Part shown: piece by piece, positions 18,925-28,774 of the stretch
Layout: each line of letters begins with the position of its first letter
How positions within the stretch are numbered: position 1 is the first letter of the stretch
Source of the DNA: Mesorhizobium sp. J8
Lineage (GTDB): Bacteria > Pseudomonadota > Alphaproteobacteria > Rhizobiales > Rhizobiaceae
Direction: 5' to 3'
Length of the DNA stretch: 64,000 bases
Assembly (NCBI RefSeq): GCF_016591715.1
Contig: NZ_AP024109.1
Coordinates: forward strand, 4,898,001 to 4,962,000
Translations under genes and position numbers: made by a program
The notes under the pieces: generated by a model
What the model saw: the letters and a program-made list of their open reading frames with translations, nothing else
What the model was told of the DNA's origin: nothing
Database searches by the model: none

Positions 18925-20331
18925 TCATGGAATGACGACGTACTGCGTTCCGCCAGCGTGAAAAACCCCCAGCAGCAAGAGCCTGTCAAAGTTACCCGCC
19001 GTTTGCACCACTTGCATTGCCGAGTGGACCGATTGCTGTCCGACGCTGACGATAAAGTCGCCTGCTATCAACCCTGCGGCCGCGGCGCTGCTTTCCGGAT
19101 CGACGGCAACAATCTCGGCTCCGTCCGTCTGCCCGTAGGCTGCGGATTCCGGCGAGATATCGGCCAACACCATGCCCGACAGCAACCCCGTCCCTTTGAC
19201 GAGCAACGGGCTGATCGTGTTTGTGTCCGTAAGCTGCACGGTCAATTCCAGCGGCTTGTTCTTTCTAAGAATTGAGAGCCGCGTCTTTGCGCCGACCCTG
19301 AGCGCGCCAATCGCGGTTCGAAGACCCGTGTCACTTTGAATCGGTTGTCCGTCGATCGCCACCACGACGTCACCAGCAAGAACACCGGCATTGCCCGCGG
19401 AGGATCCTTCTACGACCCCGCTCACGAGCGCGCCGGCCGTGACCTTCGAATTCAGCGCTTGTGCCAGCAATGGGGTGAGATCCTGGATCAGGATACCCAA
19501 TTCCCCGCGCCGGATCGTCCCGTGGGCGATCAATTCTCCCATGACCTGCTTAGCCATGTTGATGGGTATGGCGAAACCAATGCCGACATTGCCGCCCGCT
19601 GGACCGACAAGCGCGCTGTTGATGCCCACCAGCTCGCCCTGGAGGTTGACCAGCGCGCCACCCGAATTGCCTGGGTTGATGGAGGCATCCGTCTGGATGA
19701 AGTCCTCCAGTCCTTCGGATCCCAGCCCTGAACGTCCCAAGGCGCTGACGATGCCCAAAGTGACGGTTTGACTGAGGCCGAACGGGTTGCCGACGGCCGC
19801 GACGTAATCGCCTACCCTCAATCTGCTGGACTCTCCCAAAGGCACCGCCATCAAATTGCCTGCTGGTATTTGCAGGACCGCGATGTCGGTCGGCTGATCC
19901 GTGCCGACGACCTTGGCCGGGAACGATCGGCGATCCAACAAGGTTACGACGATCTCATCGGCATTCTCCAGCAGGTGATTGTTGGTCAGCACGTAGCCAT
20001 CCTTGGAATCCACGATCACCCCTGACCCCGCTGTCTGAAACGAACGCTCCGCGGGTGACGGTTGCTCCGGAAGTCCGAAGAACTTGCGCAAGAAGGGGTC
20101 CGACAGGCTCGCATCCGCATTGCCGTTCAGCCTTCCCTTGACGCTGATGCTGACGACAGCCGGAACGACCCGTTCGAGCATTGGCGCCAGCGATGGAGGA
20201 TCATTGCCAAGGACGGGCAGCCCGGCGGCCCAGACCGCGGAGAATGTGGAGAAAACGGCGACGGCTGCTGCGAGCAGAACCGCGCGCAACGCGTTCCAGA
20301 CTGTGCCCGCCAACGATTGGACCGGCATCAT
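18925..20331 (-). CDS. degP: DegP/HtrA-type periplasmic serine protease
   Basis: 468-aa protease/chaperone of the periplasm. It has a signal peptide (ends near VWA-AGL) and a trypsin-like domain with all three catalytic residues visible: His in TNNHLLEN, Asp in PTDIAVLQI and Ser in NPGNSGGAL. Two PDZ domains follow (about residues 265-360 and 380-465). The length fits the DegP/DegQ family. Its ATG overlaps the stop of the cytochrome c gene (ATGA), so the two are translationally coupled and share the FNR site at 20689. The likely job is quality control of envelope proteins during oxygen limitation. Confidence 0.92.
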   Translation of the reverse strand: MMPVQSLAGTVWNALRAVLLAAAVAVFSTFSAVWAAGLPVLGNDPPSLAPMLERVVPAVVSISVKGRLNGNADASLSDPFLRKFFGLPEQPSPAERSFQTAGSGVIVDSKDGYVLTNNHLLENADEIVVTLLDRRSFPAKVVGTDQPTDIAVLQIPAGNLMAVPLGESSRLRVGDYVAAVGNPFGLSQTVTLGIVSALGRSGLGSEGLEDFIQTDASINPGNSGGALVNLQGELVGINSALVGPAGGNVGIGFAIPINMAKQVMGELIAHGTIRRGELGILIQDLTPLLAQALNSKVTAGALVSGVVEGSSAGNAGVLAGDVVVAIDGQPIQSDTGLRTAIGALRVGAKTRLSILRKNKPLELTVQLTDTNTISPLLVKGTGLLSGMVLADISPESAAYGQTDGAEIVAVDPESSAAAAGLIAGDFIVSVGQQSVHSAMQVVQTAGNFDRLLLLGVFHAGGTQYVVIP

Positions 20332-20654
20332 CGACCGAGGCTCTTGATGTAGCCAATAATGGCTTCGGCCTGATCAGGAGTGGCCACGAACTCCGGCATG
20401 TCCGGGTGACCGGTGGAAATGCCCTCGGCCAACGCCTCTTGCAAGTCTTCGATCGGGTAGCGCAGGCGCAATGTGCGGAAAGGCGGAGCGTCCGGGTGAA
20501 TGCTTGCCCCTGTCCGGCTGACCGCGTGACAGCGCGCGCAGTTGGCTTCGACCAATCTCTTGCCATAGGCGATCAGTGAACCGTCGCCCGCCCAGGCGGG
20601 CAATGCGAAAGCAACTGCAAACGGCACGAGCGTGAATGCTGTTCTGCGTTTCAT
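20328..20654 (-). CDS. Small c-type cytochrome
   Basis: 108 aa from ATG 20654 with a signal peptide (ends near AWA-GDG) and one haem-binding motif CARCH; the axial Met is probably in HPDMPEF. It is a class I-like periplasmic electron carrier. It is coupled by a 4-nt overlap to degP. The FNR box centre is only 41.5 nt from the ATG and no good ribosome-binding site is visible, which would fit a leaderless or very short leader transcript. Confidence 0.88.
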   Translation of the reverse strand: MKRRTAFTLVPFAVAFALPAWAGDGSLIAYGKRLVEANCARCHAVSRTGASIHPDAPPFRTLRLRYPIEDLQEALAEGISTGHPDMPEFVATPDQAEAIIGYIKSLGR

Positions 20655-20688
20655 AGCCACCGATTACGGGGCAAATGAACGCCGGGCC

Positions 20689-20702
20689 TTGATTTGAGTC
20701 AA
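20689..20702. promoter_or_regulatory. FNR/FixK-type site upstream of cytochrome c-degP
   Basis: Perfect TTGATTTGAGTCAA, centre 41.5 nt before ATG 20654, closer than at any other gene here. The rest of the 20655-20962 gap shows no gene I can support. Confidence 0.75.
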
Positions 20703-20962
20703 ACTGCCATAAGCTCACTGCCGCTGGATGACGTACGTGCCCGGGGGCCGTGCAAGTCGCCTTCAGGCGGCCCGAGAAGCCGGGCCCACCAGCCCGCAGC
20801 GGAAGAGTTCGTCCGGTAGCGGCTGCGGTTGCGAGCTTTGCTACGGCCAAGCCGCGCCCGGATCTCCCCGGATCTCTCCGGTCCGGCGCCTTGTGTTGAC
20901 AACTCGAGACGGGGATTCGCTCCCCCAACGATCGCCGCCCCCTTTCCCTGATCGCAGCATTT

Positions 20963-21346
20963 TCAGGTCGCAAGCGTCGCCGTGGCCATGTCATCCACTG
21001 TTGTTTCCGCTTCCTTGCGGACTTGTCCGGCTGTGTCCGCGGCCAGCCTGGCACCGACAGATGCGAAGTTGGCGGCCTCGTTCGCGTAGTCGCAAGTGGC
21101 ATTCTGGATGAAGTTCACGAACACGTCGAAGGCATCCGCGAATTCGTCGCCGCCCGTCAGTTTCTCGACAAGCCTGAGTTCATCCTCGAATCGCCGTTTG
21201 AGGAAGGACACGCTTTCGATCTGATAGCGCAACAGTGCGCGGATCGAGTGTGCTTGCATGGTGGCGACGGCGCTCAGGAATTTTTGGCTGGTCTGGACGA
21301 AAGGCGCCAGCTCGGGCGCACGAAACTCTTCCGGATTTCTGATCAT
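20963..21346 (-). CDS. Phasin-family protein
   Basis: 127-aa, mostly helical, cysteine-poor protein with the FVQTSQKFL...MQAHSIRALLRYQIESVSFLKRRF pattern of phasin_2-type proteins. Phasins coat polyhydroxybutyrate granules; several members are instead stress proteins. Its ATG overlaps the stop of the small membrane protein gene upstream (21343-21346), so the two are coupled. It falls under the FNR site at 21594. Confidence 0.75.
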   Translation of the reverse strand: MIRNPEEFRAPELAPFVQTSQKFLSAVATMQAHSIRALLRYQIESVSFLKRRFEDELRLVEKLTGGDEFADAFDVFVNFIQNATCDYANEAANFASVGARLAADTAGQVRKEAETTVDDMATATLAT

Positions 21347-21540
21347 GATGGCTTTCCCTTCGCTCCGCGCTGCAGAGATTTGTTTTCGGCCGACTCGGCC
21401 GGAGAGCGGCGGCTGGCGCTATGGCTTGCCGACAAGCGTTCACTCTCCCGGAAGGACGCGGATTCGAAATAGATCGCTGCTCCGGCGATAAATCCGAGGA
21501 CGAGCACAGCGCCCCAGAGCAAGATATCTTCAGCGGACAT
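21343..21540 (-). CDS. Small single-pass membrane protein
   Basis: 65 aa from ATG 21540 (MSAEDILLWG) with one N-terminal hydrophobic helix (about residues 5-25) and a serine- and arginine-rich polar tail. No family recognised. It is the first gene before the phasin gene, with a 4-nt overlap. The FNR-type site is centred 60.5 nt upstream of the ATG, which supports it as a real gene. Confidence 0.6.
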   Translation of the reverse strand: MSAEDILLWGAVLVLGFIAGAAIYFESASFRESERLSASHSASRRSPAESAENKSLQRGAKGKPS

Positions 21541-21593
21541 GGACGAATTCCTTGTTTGCCCATCCAATCATCGCAGGGCCGGCGCAAGCCACA

Positions 21594-21607
21594 TTGATTG
21601 TAATCAA
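21594..21607. promoter_or_regulatory. FNR/FixK-type site upstream of the small membrane protein-phasin operon
   Basis: TTGATTGTAATCAA, extended TTGAT/ATCAA half-sites; centre 60.5 nt before the minus-strand ATG 21540. Confidence 0.8.
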
Positions 21608-21633
21608 CAGGGTTCATCATCCGGCATCTCGCT

Positions 21634-21647
21634 TTGACGCTGATCAA
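21634..21647. promoter_or_regulatory. FNR/FixK-type site upstream of the flavin reductase gene
   Basis: Perfect TTGACGCTGATCAA, centre 76.5 nt before the plus-strand ATG 21717; only 40 nt from the site serving the opposite strand. Confidence 0.75.
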
Positions 21648-21716
21648 GGCGGGGACCGGCGATGGCGGCGACAAGACCAGGAAAACCAGCCGCTCGATGC
21701 CAAGCGAGGGAAGGAT

Positions 21717-22250
21717 ATGAAGAAATTGCCGATTGCCGAAGTCTATCGGCTCATCGAACCCGGCCCGGTCGTTCTGCTCTCGACGCGATCCGGGCAGGGC
21801 CGCGCGAATGTCATGACCATGTCGTGGCACATGATGGTGGCGGTCGCACCGCCGACGATTGCCTGCGTCGTGTCAAGCAATGACCTCTCGTTCTTCGCCT
21901 TGCGTCAGACCAAGGAGTGCGTCATTGCAATCCCTGCCGTCGGGCTCGCCGAGAAGGTCGTGAAGGTCGGCAATTGCTCCGGACGCGATACGGACAAGTT
22001 TGCAACCGCATGGTTGACGCCGCTTCCCGCCGAACGGGTGTCGGCGCCGCTTGTGGCCGAGTGCTTCGCCAACCTCGAATGCCGCGTGGTCGATACGCGG
22101 CTGGTCAACAAGTACAATCTGTTCGTGTTGGAAGTCCTCGAAGCCTGGATCGATCCGGGCCAGCCAAAGCCGAAAACTTTCCATCATGTCGGGAACGGCG
22201 GCTTCGTCGTCGATGGTGAGGTGATCCACTTCGAATCACGAGTGCCCTAA
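21717..22250 (+). CDS. Flavin reductase-like FMN-binding protein
   Basis: 177 aa. Split-barrel flavin-binding protein of the flavin reductase / DIM6-NTAB type: VVLLSTRSGQGRANVMTMSW near the start, followed by PPTIACVVSSND and the conserved ECVIAIP strand. ATG 21717 follows an AGGGAAGGA site. Its physiological electron acceptor is not evident. It stands alone between a divergent phasin operon and a usp gene, each with its own FNR-type site. Confidence 0.82.
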   Translation: MKKLPIAEVYRLIEPGPVVLLSTRSGQGRANVMTMSWHMMVAVAPPTIACVVSSNDLSFFALRQTKECVIAIPAVGLAEKVVKVGNCSGRDTDKFATAWLTPLPAERVSAPLVAECFANLECRVVDTRLVNKYNLFVLEVLEAWIDPGQPKPKTFHHVGNGGFVVDGEVIHFESRVP

Positions 22251-22274
22251 GACGCGCCACAGCAGAGAGGATTT

Positions 22275-22288
22275 TGATCCGCATCAAG
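22275..22288. promoter_or_regulatory. FNR/FixK-type site upstream of usp (22351)
   Basis: Perfect TTGATCCGCATCAA, centre 69.5 nt before ATG 22351. Confidence 0.8.
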
Positions 22289-22350
22289 GCGCGAGGGCTT
22301 CCTCTCAATAGCATCAGCTCATCCAAAAAATCGAACCGGAAGCGCGTGCG

Positions 22351-23178
22351 ATGAGCTACAAATCAATCCTCCTGAACCTCAACATTGATGGTCCGATCGA
22401 ACCGCTGGCACGGATAGGTGTAAGCCTAGCCAAGCGCTTCGACGCCCGCTTGATCGGGTTCTGCGCGGCGGATGCTCCATTGCCGGTGACCATGGCGCCC
22501 GAGGGCGCGGCGATAGCCGCCGAGATTTGGGAGCAGTCAAGGGACGAAATCCGACGCCGCCTCATCGACCTGAGTGGCGAGTTCGGCAATCTGGTCGCCG
22601 GCGCGGTCGAGACAGGCTGGCACGGAGAGATCGAAAATCCGGACCGTGCCTTGGCCAGGAAAGCCCGTATGTGCGACATTGTCGTCACCGACGCCTCCCG
22701 GGGCGCATCCACGGGGGACTCTTACCGCATGGCCGATCCAGGCTCGTTGGTGCTGCGCGCCGGCCGGCCGGTCCTGGTCGCCGCCCATGGCGCGACGGAT
22801 TTGCCGGCCCGACGGATCGTGGTGGCATGGAAAGACACCCGAGAAGCAAGACGTGCGGTCGCTGACGCTGTGCCGCTCATGGCAATGGCCAGCGAGGTCA
22901 CGATCGTGGCGATCGACCGCCATCCCGACGACTGGATCAGGGACAGCGTCCATGACGTGTCGACTTTCCTGGCCGGCCACGGGATCAAGGCGCGTACCGA
23001 GATCATCAAGACGGACGATGACGAACACAATCGCCTGGTCGATTTCTTCGCCTCGGTGAGTGCCGAACTTGTCGTGTCGGGCGCCTACGGCCACAGCCGG
23101 CTGAGGGAGTGGGTATTCGGTGGCGTTACCCGCTCACTGCTCGACGAGGTGTGGCTAAACCGGCTGATGTCGAATTGA
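22351..23178 (+). CDS. Universal stress protein, tandem UspA domains
   Basis: 275-aa protein with the same layout as the usp at 17898: SYKSILLNLNIDGP at the N-terminus, a central RPVLVAAHG strand and a second domain with VVAWKDTREARRAV and the nucleotide-loop motif GAYGHSRLREWVFGGVTRSLL. The strong resemblance of these two proteins along their full length points to a duplication within the island. It has its own FNR-type promoter site. Confidence 0.9.
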   Translation: MSYKSILLNLNIDGPIEPLARIGVSLAKRFDARLIGFCAADAPLPVTMAPEGAAIAAEIWEQSRDEIRRRLIDLSGEFGNLVAGAVETGWHGEIENPDRALARKARMCDIVVTDASRGASTGDSYRMADPGSLVLRAGRPVLVAAHGATDLPARRIVVAWKDTREARRAVADAVPLMAMASEVTIVAIDRHPDDWIRDSVHDVSTFLAGHGIKARTEIIKTDDDEHNRLVDFFASVSAELVVSGAYGHSRLREWVFGGVTRSLLDEVWLNRLMSN

Positions 23179-23183
23179 CGCTG

Positions 23184-23391
23184 ATGACGGGGCTCGCGTC
23201 CGCAGGAACCGGCGAGACACCATTGAAGATGGCGGAGTGGCATTTGCGAGAAGGGCTTGGCCATATCTGCCGTCAGTACGAACTCATCGAGAGATTAAGG
23301 GCTAGAAGGCTGCCTATGAAAAGGCGGAGCACTTGCTTGCCGTCCTGGAGTCCATCCAAGCGAATGAGGCCATTTCCGCTGCCGGGGTAAC
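23184..23391 (+). pseudogene. Frameshifted small rhizobial protein gene
   Basis: One frame gives KMAEWHLREGLGHICRQ followed by a YELIERLRA segment; the next frame gives AAYEKAEHLLAVLESIQ. Together they resemble a short helical protein seen in rhizobia whose name I cannot give (W-H-L-R-E-G...R-Q...LI-RLR...A-LL...L). The frame change lies near 23310-23316. No stop is seen in the second frame before the terminator hairpin at 23400. Family recall is weak; the split similarity is visible. Confidence 0.45.
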
Positions 23392-23399
23392 AAAAGGAA

Positions 23400-23424
23400 A
23401 TGCCGGCGCTTGGATCGCCGGCAT
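23400..23424 (-). terminator. Intrinsic terminator for the BON gene
   Basis: Perfect 9-bp inverted repeat ATGCCGGCG / CGCCGGCAT with a 7-nt loop. Read on the minus strand, downstream of the BON gene stop, it is followed by TTTCCTTTTGTT, a U-rich tail. Confidence 0.75.
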
Positions 23425-23446
23425 CTCGAAGGTGACGACCTGCCTA

Positions 23447-24097
23447 TCAGCCGATCGTGATCCGGTCCTCGACCGTCTTCACGCCAGCCGCCGCCCAGGC
23501 GGCGCGCTCGGCCGCCCGGCGTTCCGACCAGGCATGCACCCGGCCTTCGAGCCTGACCGCGCCATTGTCGAGGACGTTGACCTTGATCTCCTGCGCCTCG
23601 AGTTCCGCGGTGCGTTTCAGCGCGTTCTCGATGCGCTGCTTGATGTCATAGGTCGATGGCCGCGGCTTGATCTCGATCTGGTTGCTCACGCCGACAACGC
23701 CGGCGAGATGACGCACGGCATCTTCCGCCGCGGTCTTCTGATAATGCCATTCGACCTTGCCAGTAAGCTTTACCCAACCGTCCTGCACGCGGATCTGCAC
23801 CGCGCCGCTTGGAATGGACGCGTTCCAGGCGATCGTGTTGACGGCACGCTTGGCGATCTCGTCATCGGCCGTCCTGTTGGTGCCGAACGGACGGACTTCC
23901 ATCTCCTGTGCGATGGCCTGGACGCCCTTGACGCTGCGCACGACGTCCTCGACCCGGACCTTCTGAGCGTAGGTCGGCACGTGGCCGCTCAGCGTCACAA
24001 CACCGTTGTCGACTGCTACGCCGATATCCGCGGCATCGATGGCGGGATCGAAGTCGAGCTCATCGAGAATGTCTTGTCTCAGTGTGCTGTTGCTCAT
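23447..24097 (-). CDS. Triple BON-domain protein
   Basis: 216 aa from ATG 24097; the upstream frame extension has no conserved sequence. Three BON repeats can be seen, each with the V.V.dG.VtL.G.V pattern: around residues 15-60 (VAVDNGVVTLSGHVPT), 80-140 (IRVQDGWVKLTGKVEW) and 150-210 (VNVLDNGAVRLEGRVHAW). BON domains bind phospholipid or envelope surfaces, as in OsmY. No signal peptide is visible, so the location is uncertain. An FNR-type site lies 80 nt upstream. Confidence 0.88.
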   Translation of the reverse strand: MSNSTLRQDILDELDFDPAIDAADIGVAVDNGVVTLSGHVPTYAQKVRVEDVVRSVKGVQAIAQEMEVRPFGTNRTADDEIAKRAVNTIAWNASIPSGAVQIRVQDGWVKLTGKVEWHYQKTAAEDAVRHLAGVVGVSNQIEIKPRPSTYDIKQRIENALKRTAELEAQEIKVNVLDNGAVRLEGRVHAWSERRAAERAAWAAAGVKTVEDRITIG

Positions 24098-24170
24098 CTC
24101 GTACCTCACTGTTTGGGGAGCACGGTTGCTCCTGACTCGGGAAGTGTGGTTCTTGGCCGGCTCGATGACG

Positions 24171-24184
24171 TTGATCGCTGTCAA
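24171..24184. promoter_or_regulatory. FNR/FixK-type site upstream of the BON gene
   Basis: Perfect TTGATCGCTGTCAA, centre 80 nt before the minus-strand ATG 24097. Confidence 0.75.
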
Positions 24185-24234
24185 AGAGGAAGGATTTTGA
24201 CGCTGAGTATTTCCTGCGTCTGTGCCACGTGAGC

Positions 24235-26073
<1,839 letters not shown>

Positions 26074-26100
26074 GGCTGTCTTCCGCGGAGCCGTGGGGCC

Positions 26101-26595
26101 TCAGCAGGCTTGGCGCAGCCAAAGCGCCGGCTTGCGGGCCGGTCGCTTCGAGTGCAAAGCCTGACCGAGTTTTGCCGACGCGTTGCTTGCCCTCTGCCGA
26201 ACGGTCCGGAGATCGCATCCGCAAATTGCCGCGGCATCGGGTACCGAAAAACCGCAGGCATCCAAAAGGACAATGGCTTCACGCTCGGCAGGATGAAGTC
26301 CGCGCAGCAGAAATCTTGCGGTGCCGTCCACGCCGCAGGTTCGCAGCGCTGCCTGGCGCCCAGGAAGACGAGCCAGCCTCCTGGCGGTCTCATAACCATG
26401 AAATTCCCGATGCATAAGATTGAAAAGCAGCAGCCTGACATCGTCATGCGCTGCATGGCGGTCGCCTCTACAGGCGCGGACAAGCACTACCTCGACCAGC
26501 GCATCGGCCAGTTCCCGATCATCCGCGAGGCAAACGGCAAATGCTCGCAATTGGGGCAGAACCTCAAGCATATCGGATGCCGAAGGGGCAATCAT
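26101..26595 (-). CDS. Sigma-70-like (ECF-type) regulator, short
   Basis: 164 aa. The C-terminal half reads as a sigma region 4 helix-turn-helix (LHPAEREAIVLLDACGFSVPDAAAICGCDLRTVRQR). The N-terminal half (LPQLRAFAVCLADDRELADALVEVVLVRA) looks like a reduced region 2 helix pair. It is shorter than most ECF sigma factors and the -10-recognition part is poorly conserved, so it may be a degenerate or regulatory sigma. It is first in an operon with ftsH and divergent from the Nramp gene, with one shared FNR-type site between them. No anti-sigma gene is adjacent. Confidence 0.72.
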   Translation of the reverse strand: MIAPSASDMLEVLPQLRAFAVCLADDRELADALVEVVLVRACRGDRHAAHDDVRLLLFNLMHREFHGYETARRLARLPGRQAALRTCGVDGTARFLLRGLHPAEREAIVLLDACGFSVPDAAAICGCDLRTVRQRASNASAKLGQALHSKRPARKPALWLRQAC

Positions 26596-26653
26596 GGAAG
26601 CCTCGCACCGCCGAAATTCAAGCGCATCCTATGCGCCCCACGCTCTCTTGGCT

Positions 26654-26667
26654 TTGAGCAAGGTCAA
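26654..26667. promoter_or_regulatory. FNR/FixK-type site between sigma-ftsH and the Nramp gene
   Basis: Perfect TTGAGCAAGGTCAA. Its centre is 61.5 nt from the Nramp start (26722) and 65.5 nt from the sigma-like start (26595), so it is placed to serve both directions. Confidence 0.78.
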
Positions 26668-26721
26668 AGATCGTCGGACCGGTCGAGATTAGAACTGCGC
26701 GAATTCTTTTCCGGGCAGCCC

Positions 26722-28029
26722 ATGGGTATCGTCGACGACAACATCAATGCAATGCCCGTGCGCGGCAAGTTGCGGAGTTTGCTCAGCCGCCTGAAGGAAC
26801 ACCCTCTCGCTCGTGTCGGACCCGGCTTGATCACCGGCGTGGCCGATGACGATCCCAGTGGAATTGCGACGTATTCGCAGGCGGGCGCCCAATTCGGCCT
26901 CAACATGCTTTGGACGATGCCGCTCTGCTTCCCGCTGATGGCGGCGGTCCAGTCCATGTGCGGGCGCATCGGCCGCGTTACGGGCAAGGGGCTCGCCGCC
27001 AACATAAAGGCGTTCTTCCCGCCCTTCGTGCTCAAATTCGTGGTTGTTTTGCTCCTGATCGCGAACACGCTGAACATCGCCGCGGACATAGCGGCCATGG
27101 GGGAAGTCGCGGAACTTGTCACCGGCATCAACAGGCATCTCGCCACGCTGGTCTTCACCTCCTGCACGTTGGTCCTGCAGGTGCTCGTTCCGTATCACCG
27201 CTATGTCAATTTCCTCAAATGGCTGACGCTGTCGCTGCTTGCCTATGCCGCAGTGCTCTTCACGGTGCACGTCCCGTGGAGCGAGGTGGCGCTTCGCACC
27301 GTGTGGCCCAAGCTTGCGCTCAATTCGGAGACCGCCACCATGGCGGTAGCGATCTTCGGCACGACCATCAGCCCCTATCTCTTTTTCTGGCAGGCCTCCG
27401 AGGAGGTCGAAGAGATGAAAGGCGATCCTCCTCTCATCCAGGATGGCGCCCGGTCGGGGATTGAACTGCGCCGGTTGCGCTGGGACACCTGGAGCGGGAT
27501 GTTCTATTCGGATGCGACGTCCTACTTTATCATCCTGGCGACAGCGGTAACGCTGAACGTTGCCGGCATCACGAATATCGAGACCGCGGCGCAGGCCGCT
27601 AGCGCCCTGCAGCCGCTGGCAGGCGATTTCGCCTTCGTGCTCTTTGCCACCGGCATACTTGGCGTCGGATTGATCGGCGCGCCTGTCCTGGCGGGGTCGG
27701 CGGCGTATGCGCTTGCGGAGGCCATGGGATGGCAGGAGGGCCTGGAGCTCAAGGCCAGCGATGCCCGCGGCTTTTACAGTGTCATCGCAGTAAGCATCCT
27801 GGCAGCGCTGGCTATACAATATCTGCCCATCAGCCCGATGAGAGCCCTGTTCTGGAGCGCCGTCATCAATGGGGTCGTCGCCGTGCCGCTTATGATTGTT
27901 GTCATATTGCTGGCGTCAAGCCGATCGGTCATGGGACCTTTCACCTGCGGTTGGCCGATCGTCATGCTGGGTTGCATGGCGACGGCACTGATGGCCGGAG
28001 CGTCGGTCATGATGCTCCTGCCCGGCTAG
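26722..28029 (+). CDS. Nramp-related divalent-metal transporter
   Basis: 435 aa from ATG 26722; a second in-frame ATG lies at 26752. About eleven hydrophobic helices follow the Nramp fold. In helix 1 the usual metal-binding DPGN is replaced by DPSG (DDDPSGIATYSQAGAQFG), and in helix 6 the usual MPH is replaced by ISPYLFFWQ, so the metal-coordinating Met and the DPGN Asn are missing. Such variants are common among rhizobial 'Nramp family' proteins, but their cation (Mn2+, Mg2+ or other) cannot be read here. It is divergent from the sigma-like/ftsH operon. Confidence 0.85.
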   Translation: MGIVDDNINAMPVRGKLRSLLSRLKEHPLARVGPGLITGVADDDPSGIATYSQAGAQFGLNMLWTMPLCFPLMAAVQSMCGRIGRVTGKGLAANIKAFFPPFVLKFVVVLLLIANTLNIAADIAAMGEVAELVTGINRHLATLVFTSCTLVLQVLVPYHRYVNFLKWLTLSLLAYAAVLFTVHVPWSEVALRTVWPKLALNSETATMAVAIFGTTISPYLFFWQASEEVEEMKGDPPLIQDGARSGIELRRLRWDTWSGMFYSDATSYFIILATAVTLNVAGITNIETAAQAASALQPLAGDFAFVLFATGILGVGLIGAPVLAGSAAYALAEAMGWQEGLELKASDARGFYSVIAVSILAALAIQYLPISPMRALFWSAVINGVVAVPLMIVVILLASSRSVMGPFTCGWPIVMLGCMATALMAGASVMMLLPG

Positions 28030-28055
28030 GGCCGGCTTGCCGACACACCATGATT

Positions 28056-28069
28056 TTGCGCGAAATCAA
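28056..28069. promoter_or_regulatory. Imperfect FNR-type site upstream of the broken chaB copy
   Basis: TTGCGCGAAATCAA, one half-site mismatch. The same variant (TTGCGCGAAGTCAA on the minus strand) occurs upstream of the intact chaB at 31590, with matching flanks (GA-TTTGCGCGAA-TCAAGG-ATC). Confidence 0.45.
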
Positions 28070-28191
28070 GGTATCGGCCTCATCAACACCTAGAAGGATC
28101 CGATCACGCGCATGGATCGGTTCGGCGTCGCCCGACGATCGAGTTCGCCGGCGCCTGAGTTGATTTGGCGGAGAGACCCGGAAGTGTGGCT

Positions 28192-28358
28192 ATGCCATTT
28201 GCATCAATCGAGGACCTTCCCCCGCAGATCCGCGTGCGCCTTCCCCTGCACGCAAGGCCGACCGCGGCGAGAAGCGGGAGGAAATCGCCCATCGGGTCGC
28301 ATGGTCTGCGGTGAAGCATCGCTACCGCAAGGGAGGAGATGCATGGGAGCCGCTGTGA
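28192..28358 (+). pseudogene. chaB-like pseudogene with 43-nt internal deletion
   Basis: The start MPFASIEDLPP..IRVRLPLHA matches the intact ChaB protein encoded at 31590-31381, then the frame changes. The next frame continues ADRGEKREEIAHRVAWSAVKHRYRKGGDAWEPL to a TGA at 28356. The coding span is 167 nt against 210 nt in the intact gene, so 43 nt are missing (equivalent to QEIYRAAFNNAWNEY), which breaks the frame. A product from the ATG would be about 40 aa with an unrelated tail. Confidence 0.8.
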
Positions 28359-28377
28359 CCGACTGATTTTCGAGGGA

Positions 28378-28391
28378 TTGATCGATGTCAA
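28378..28391. promoter_or_regulatory. FNR/FixK-type site upstream of the small gene at 28452
   Basis: Perfect TTGATCGATGTCAA, centre 67 nt before ATG 28452. Confidence 0.75.
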
Positions 28392-28451
28392 ATCCTTCGC
28401 CTCAAATCCTGCATATGTCTGGCGATCGGGCATTTGAGGTAACCGCGCTCA

Positions 28452-28667
28452 ATGAGAAACGCCGTAGCGAGGCTTGTCGACACATGCAACGCCGAAAGAA
28501 GCAAGGGATCTGACTTTCCAACCATCTGGAGAGAGGTGCTGAAGGCGCACCCATGCGTGCGCGGGCAACCGGTTCAAGACAGCGGAGAGAGCGGCCCGCT
28601 GTTGAGGATACCTTTGATCACCGGCCAGTTTCTCGTCTTCACCGGTTCGCATTTCTCCCTCTTGTGA
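28452..28667 (+). CDS. Small hypothetical protein
   Basis: 71 aa, no signal peptide or membrane helix; features are an early DTCNAERSKGSDFPTIW segment and a hydrophobic strand-rich end (LLRIPLITGQFLVFTG). I do not recognise a named family. Support for a real gene comes from the FNR-type site 67 nt upstream, the spacing seen at better genes here, and a GAGG sequence about 11 nt before the ATG. Confidence 0.5.
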   Translation: MRNAVARLVDTCNAERSKGSDFPTIWREVLKAHPCVRGQPVQDSGESGPLLRIPLITGQFLVFTGSHFSLL

Positions 28668-28707
28668 GCACGGCACAAAACAGCTCGAGCACTGGCAATT
28701 CCTTGAC

Positions 28708-28721
28708 TTGATGAGGATCAA
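28708..28721. promoter_or_regulatory. FNR/FixK-type site upstream of the conjugation remnants
   Basis: Perfect TTGATGAGGATCAA. No intact gene starts at the usual distance; decayed conjugation-type sequence begins about 60 nt downstream, so the site may be orphaned. Confidence 0.65.
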
Positions 28722-28774
28722 TGTCTTTGCGCCCGGCTGTCTTGATGCCGACAGCAATGGATGGGAGAAGCGAA

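Noticed and set aside
18753..18989. 78-aa minus-strand frame
   Set aside because: Overlaps degP, spans an FNR-type site, and shows no conserved motif.
23333..24232. Long plus-strand frame opposite the BON gene
   Set aside because: Antisense shadow of a well-supported BON gene; only its first 60 nt are used as the second half of the broken small gene.
28385..28513. 43-codon frame starting inside the FNR site
   Set aside because: The start codon lies within the regulatory site and the frame ends without protein-like features; the frame at 28452 is better.
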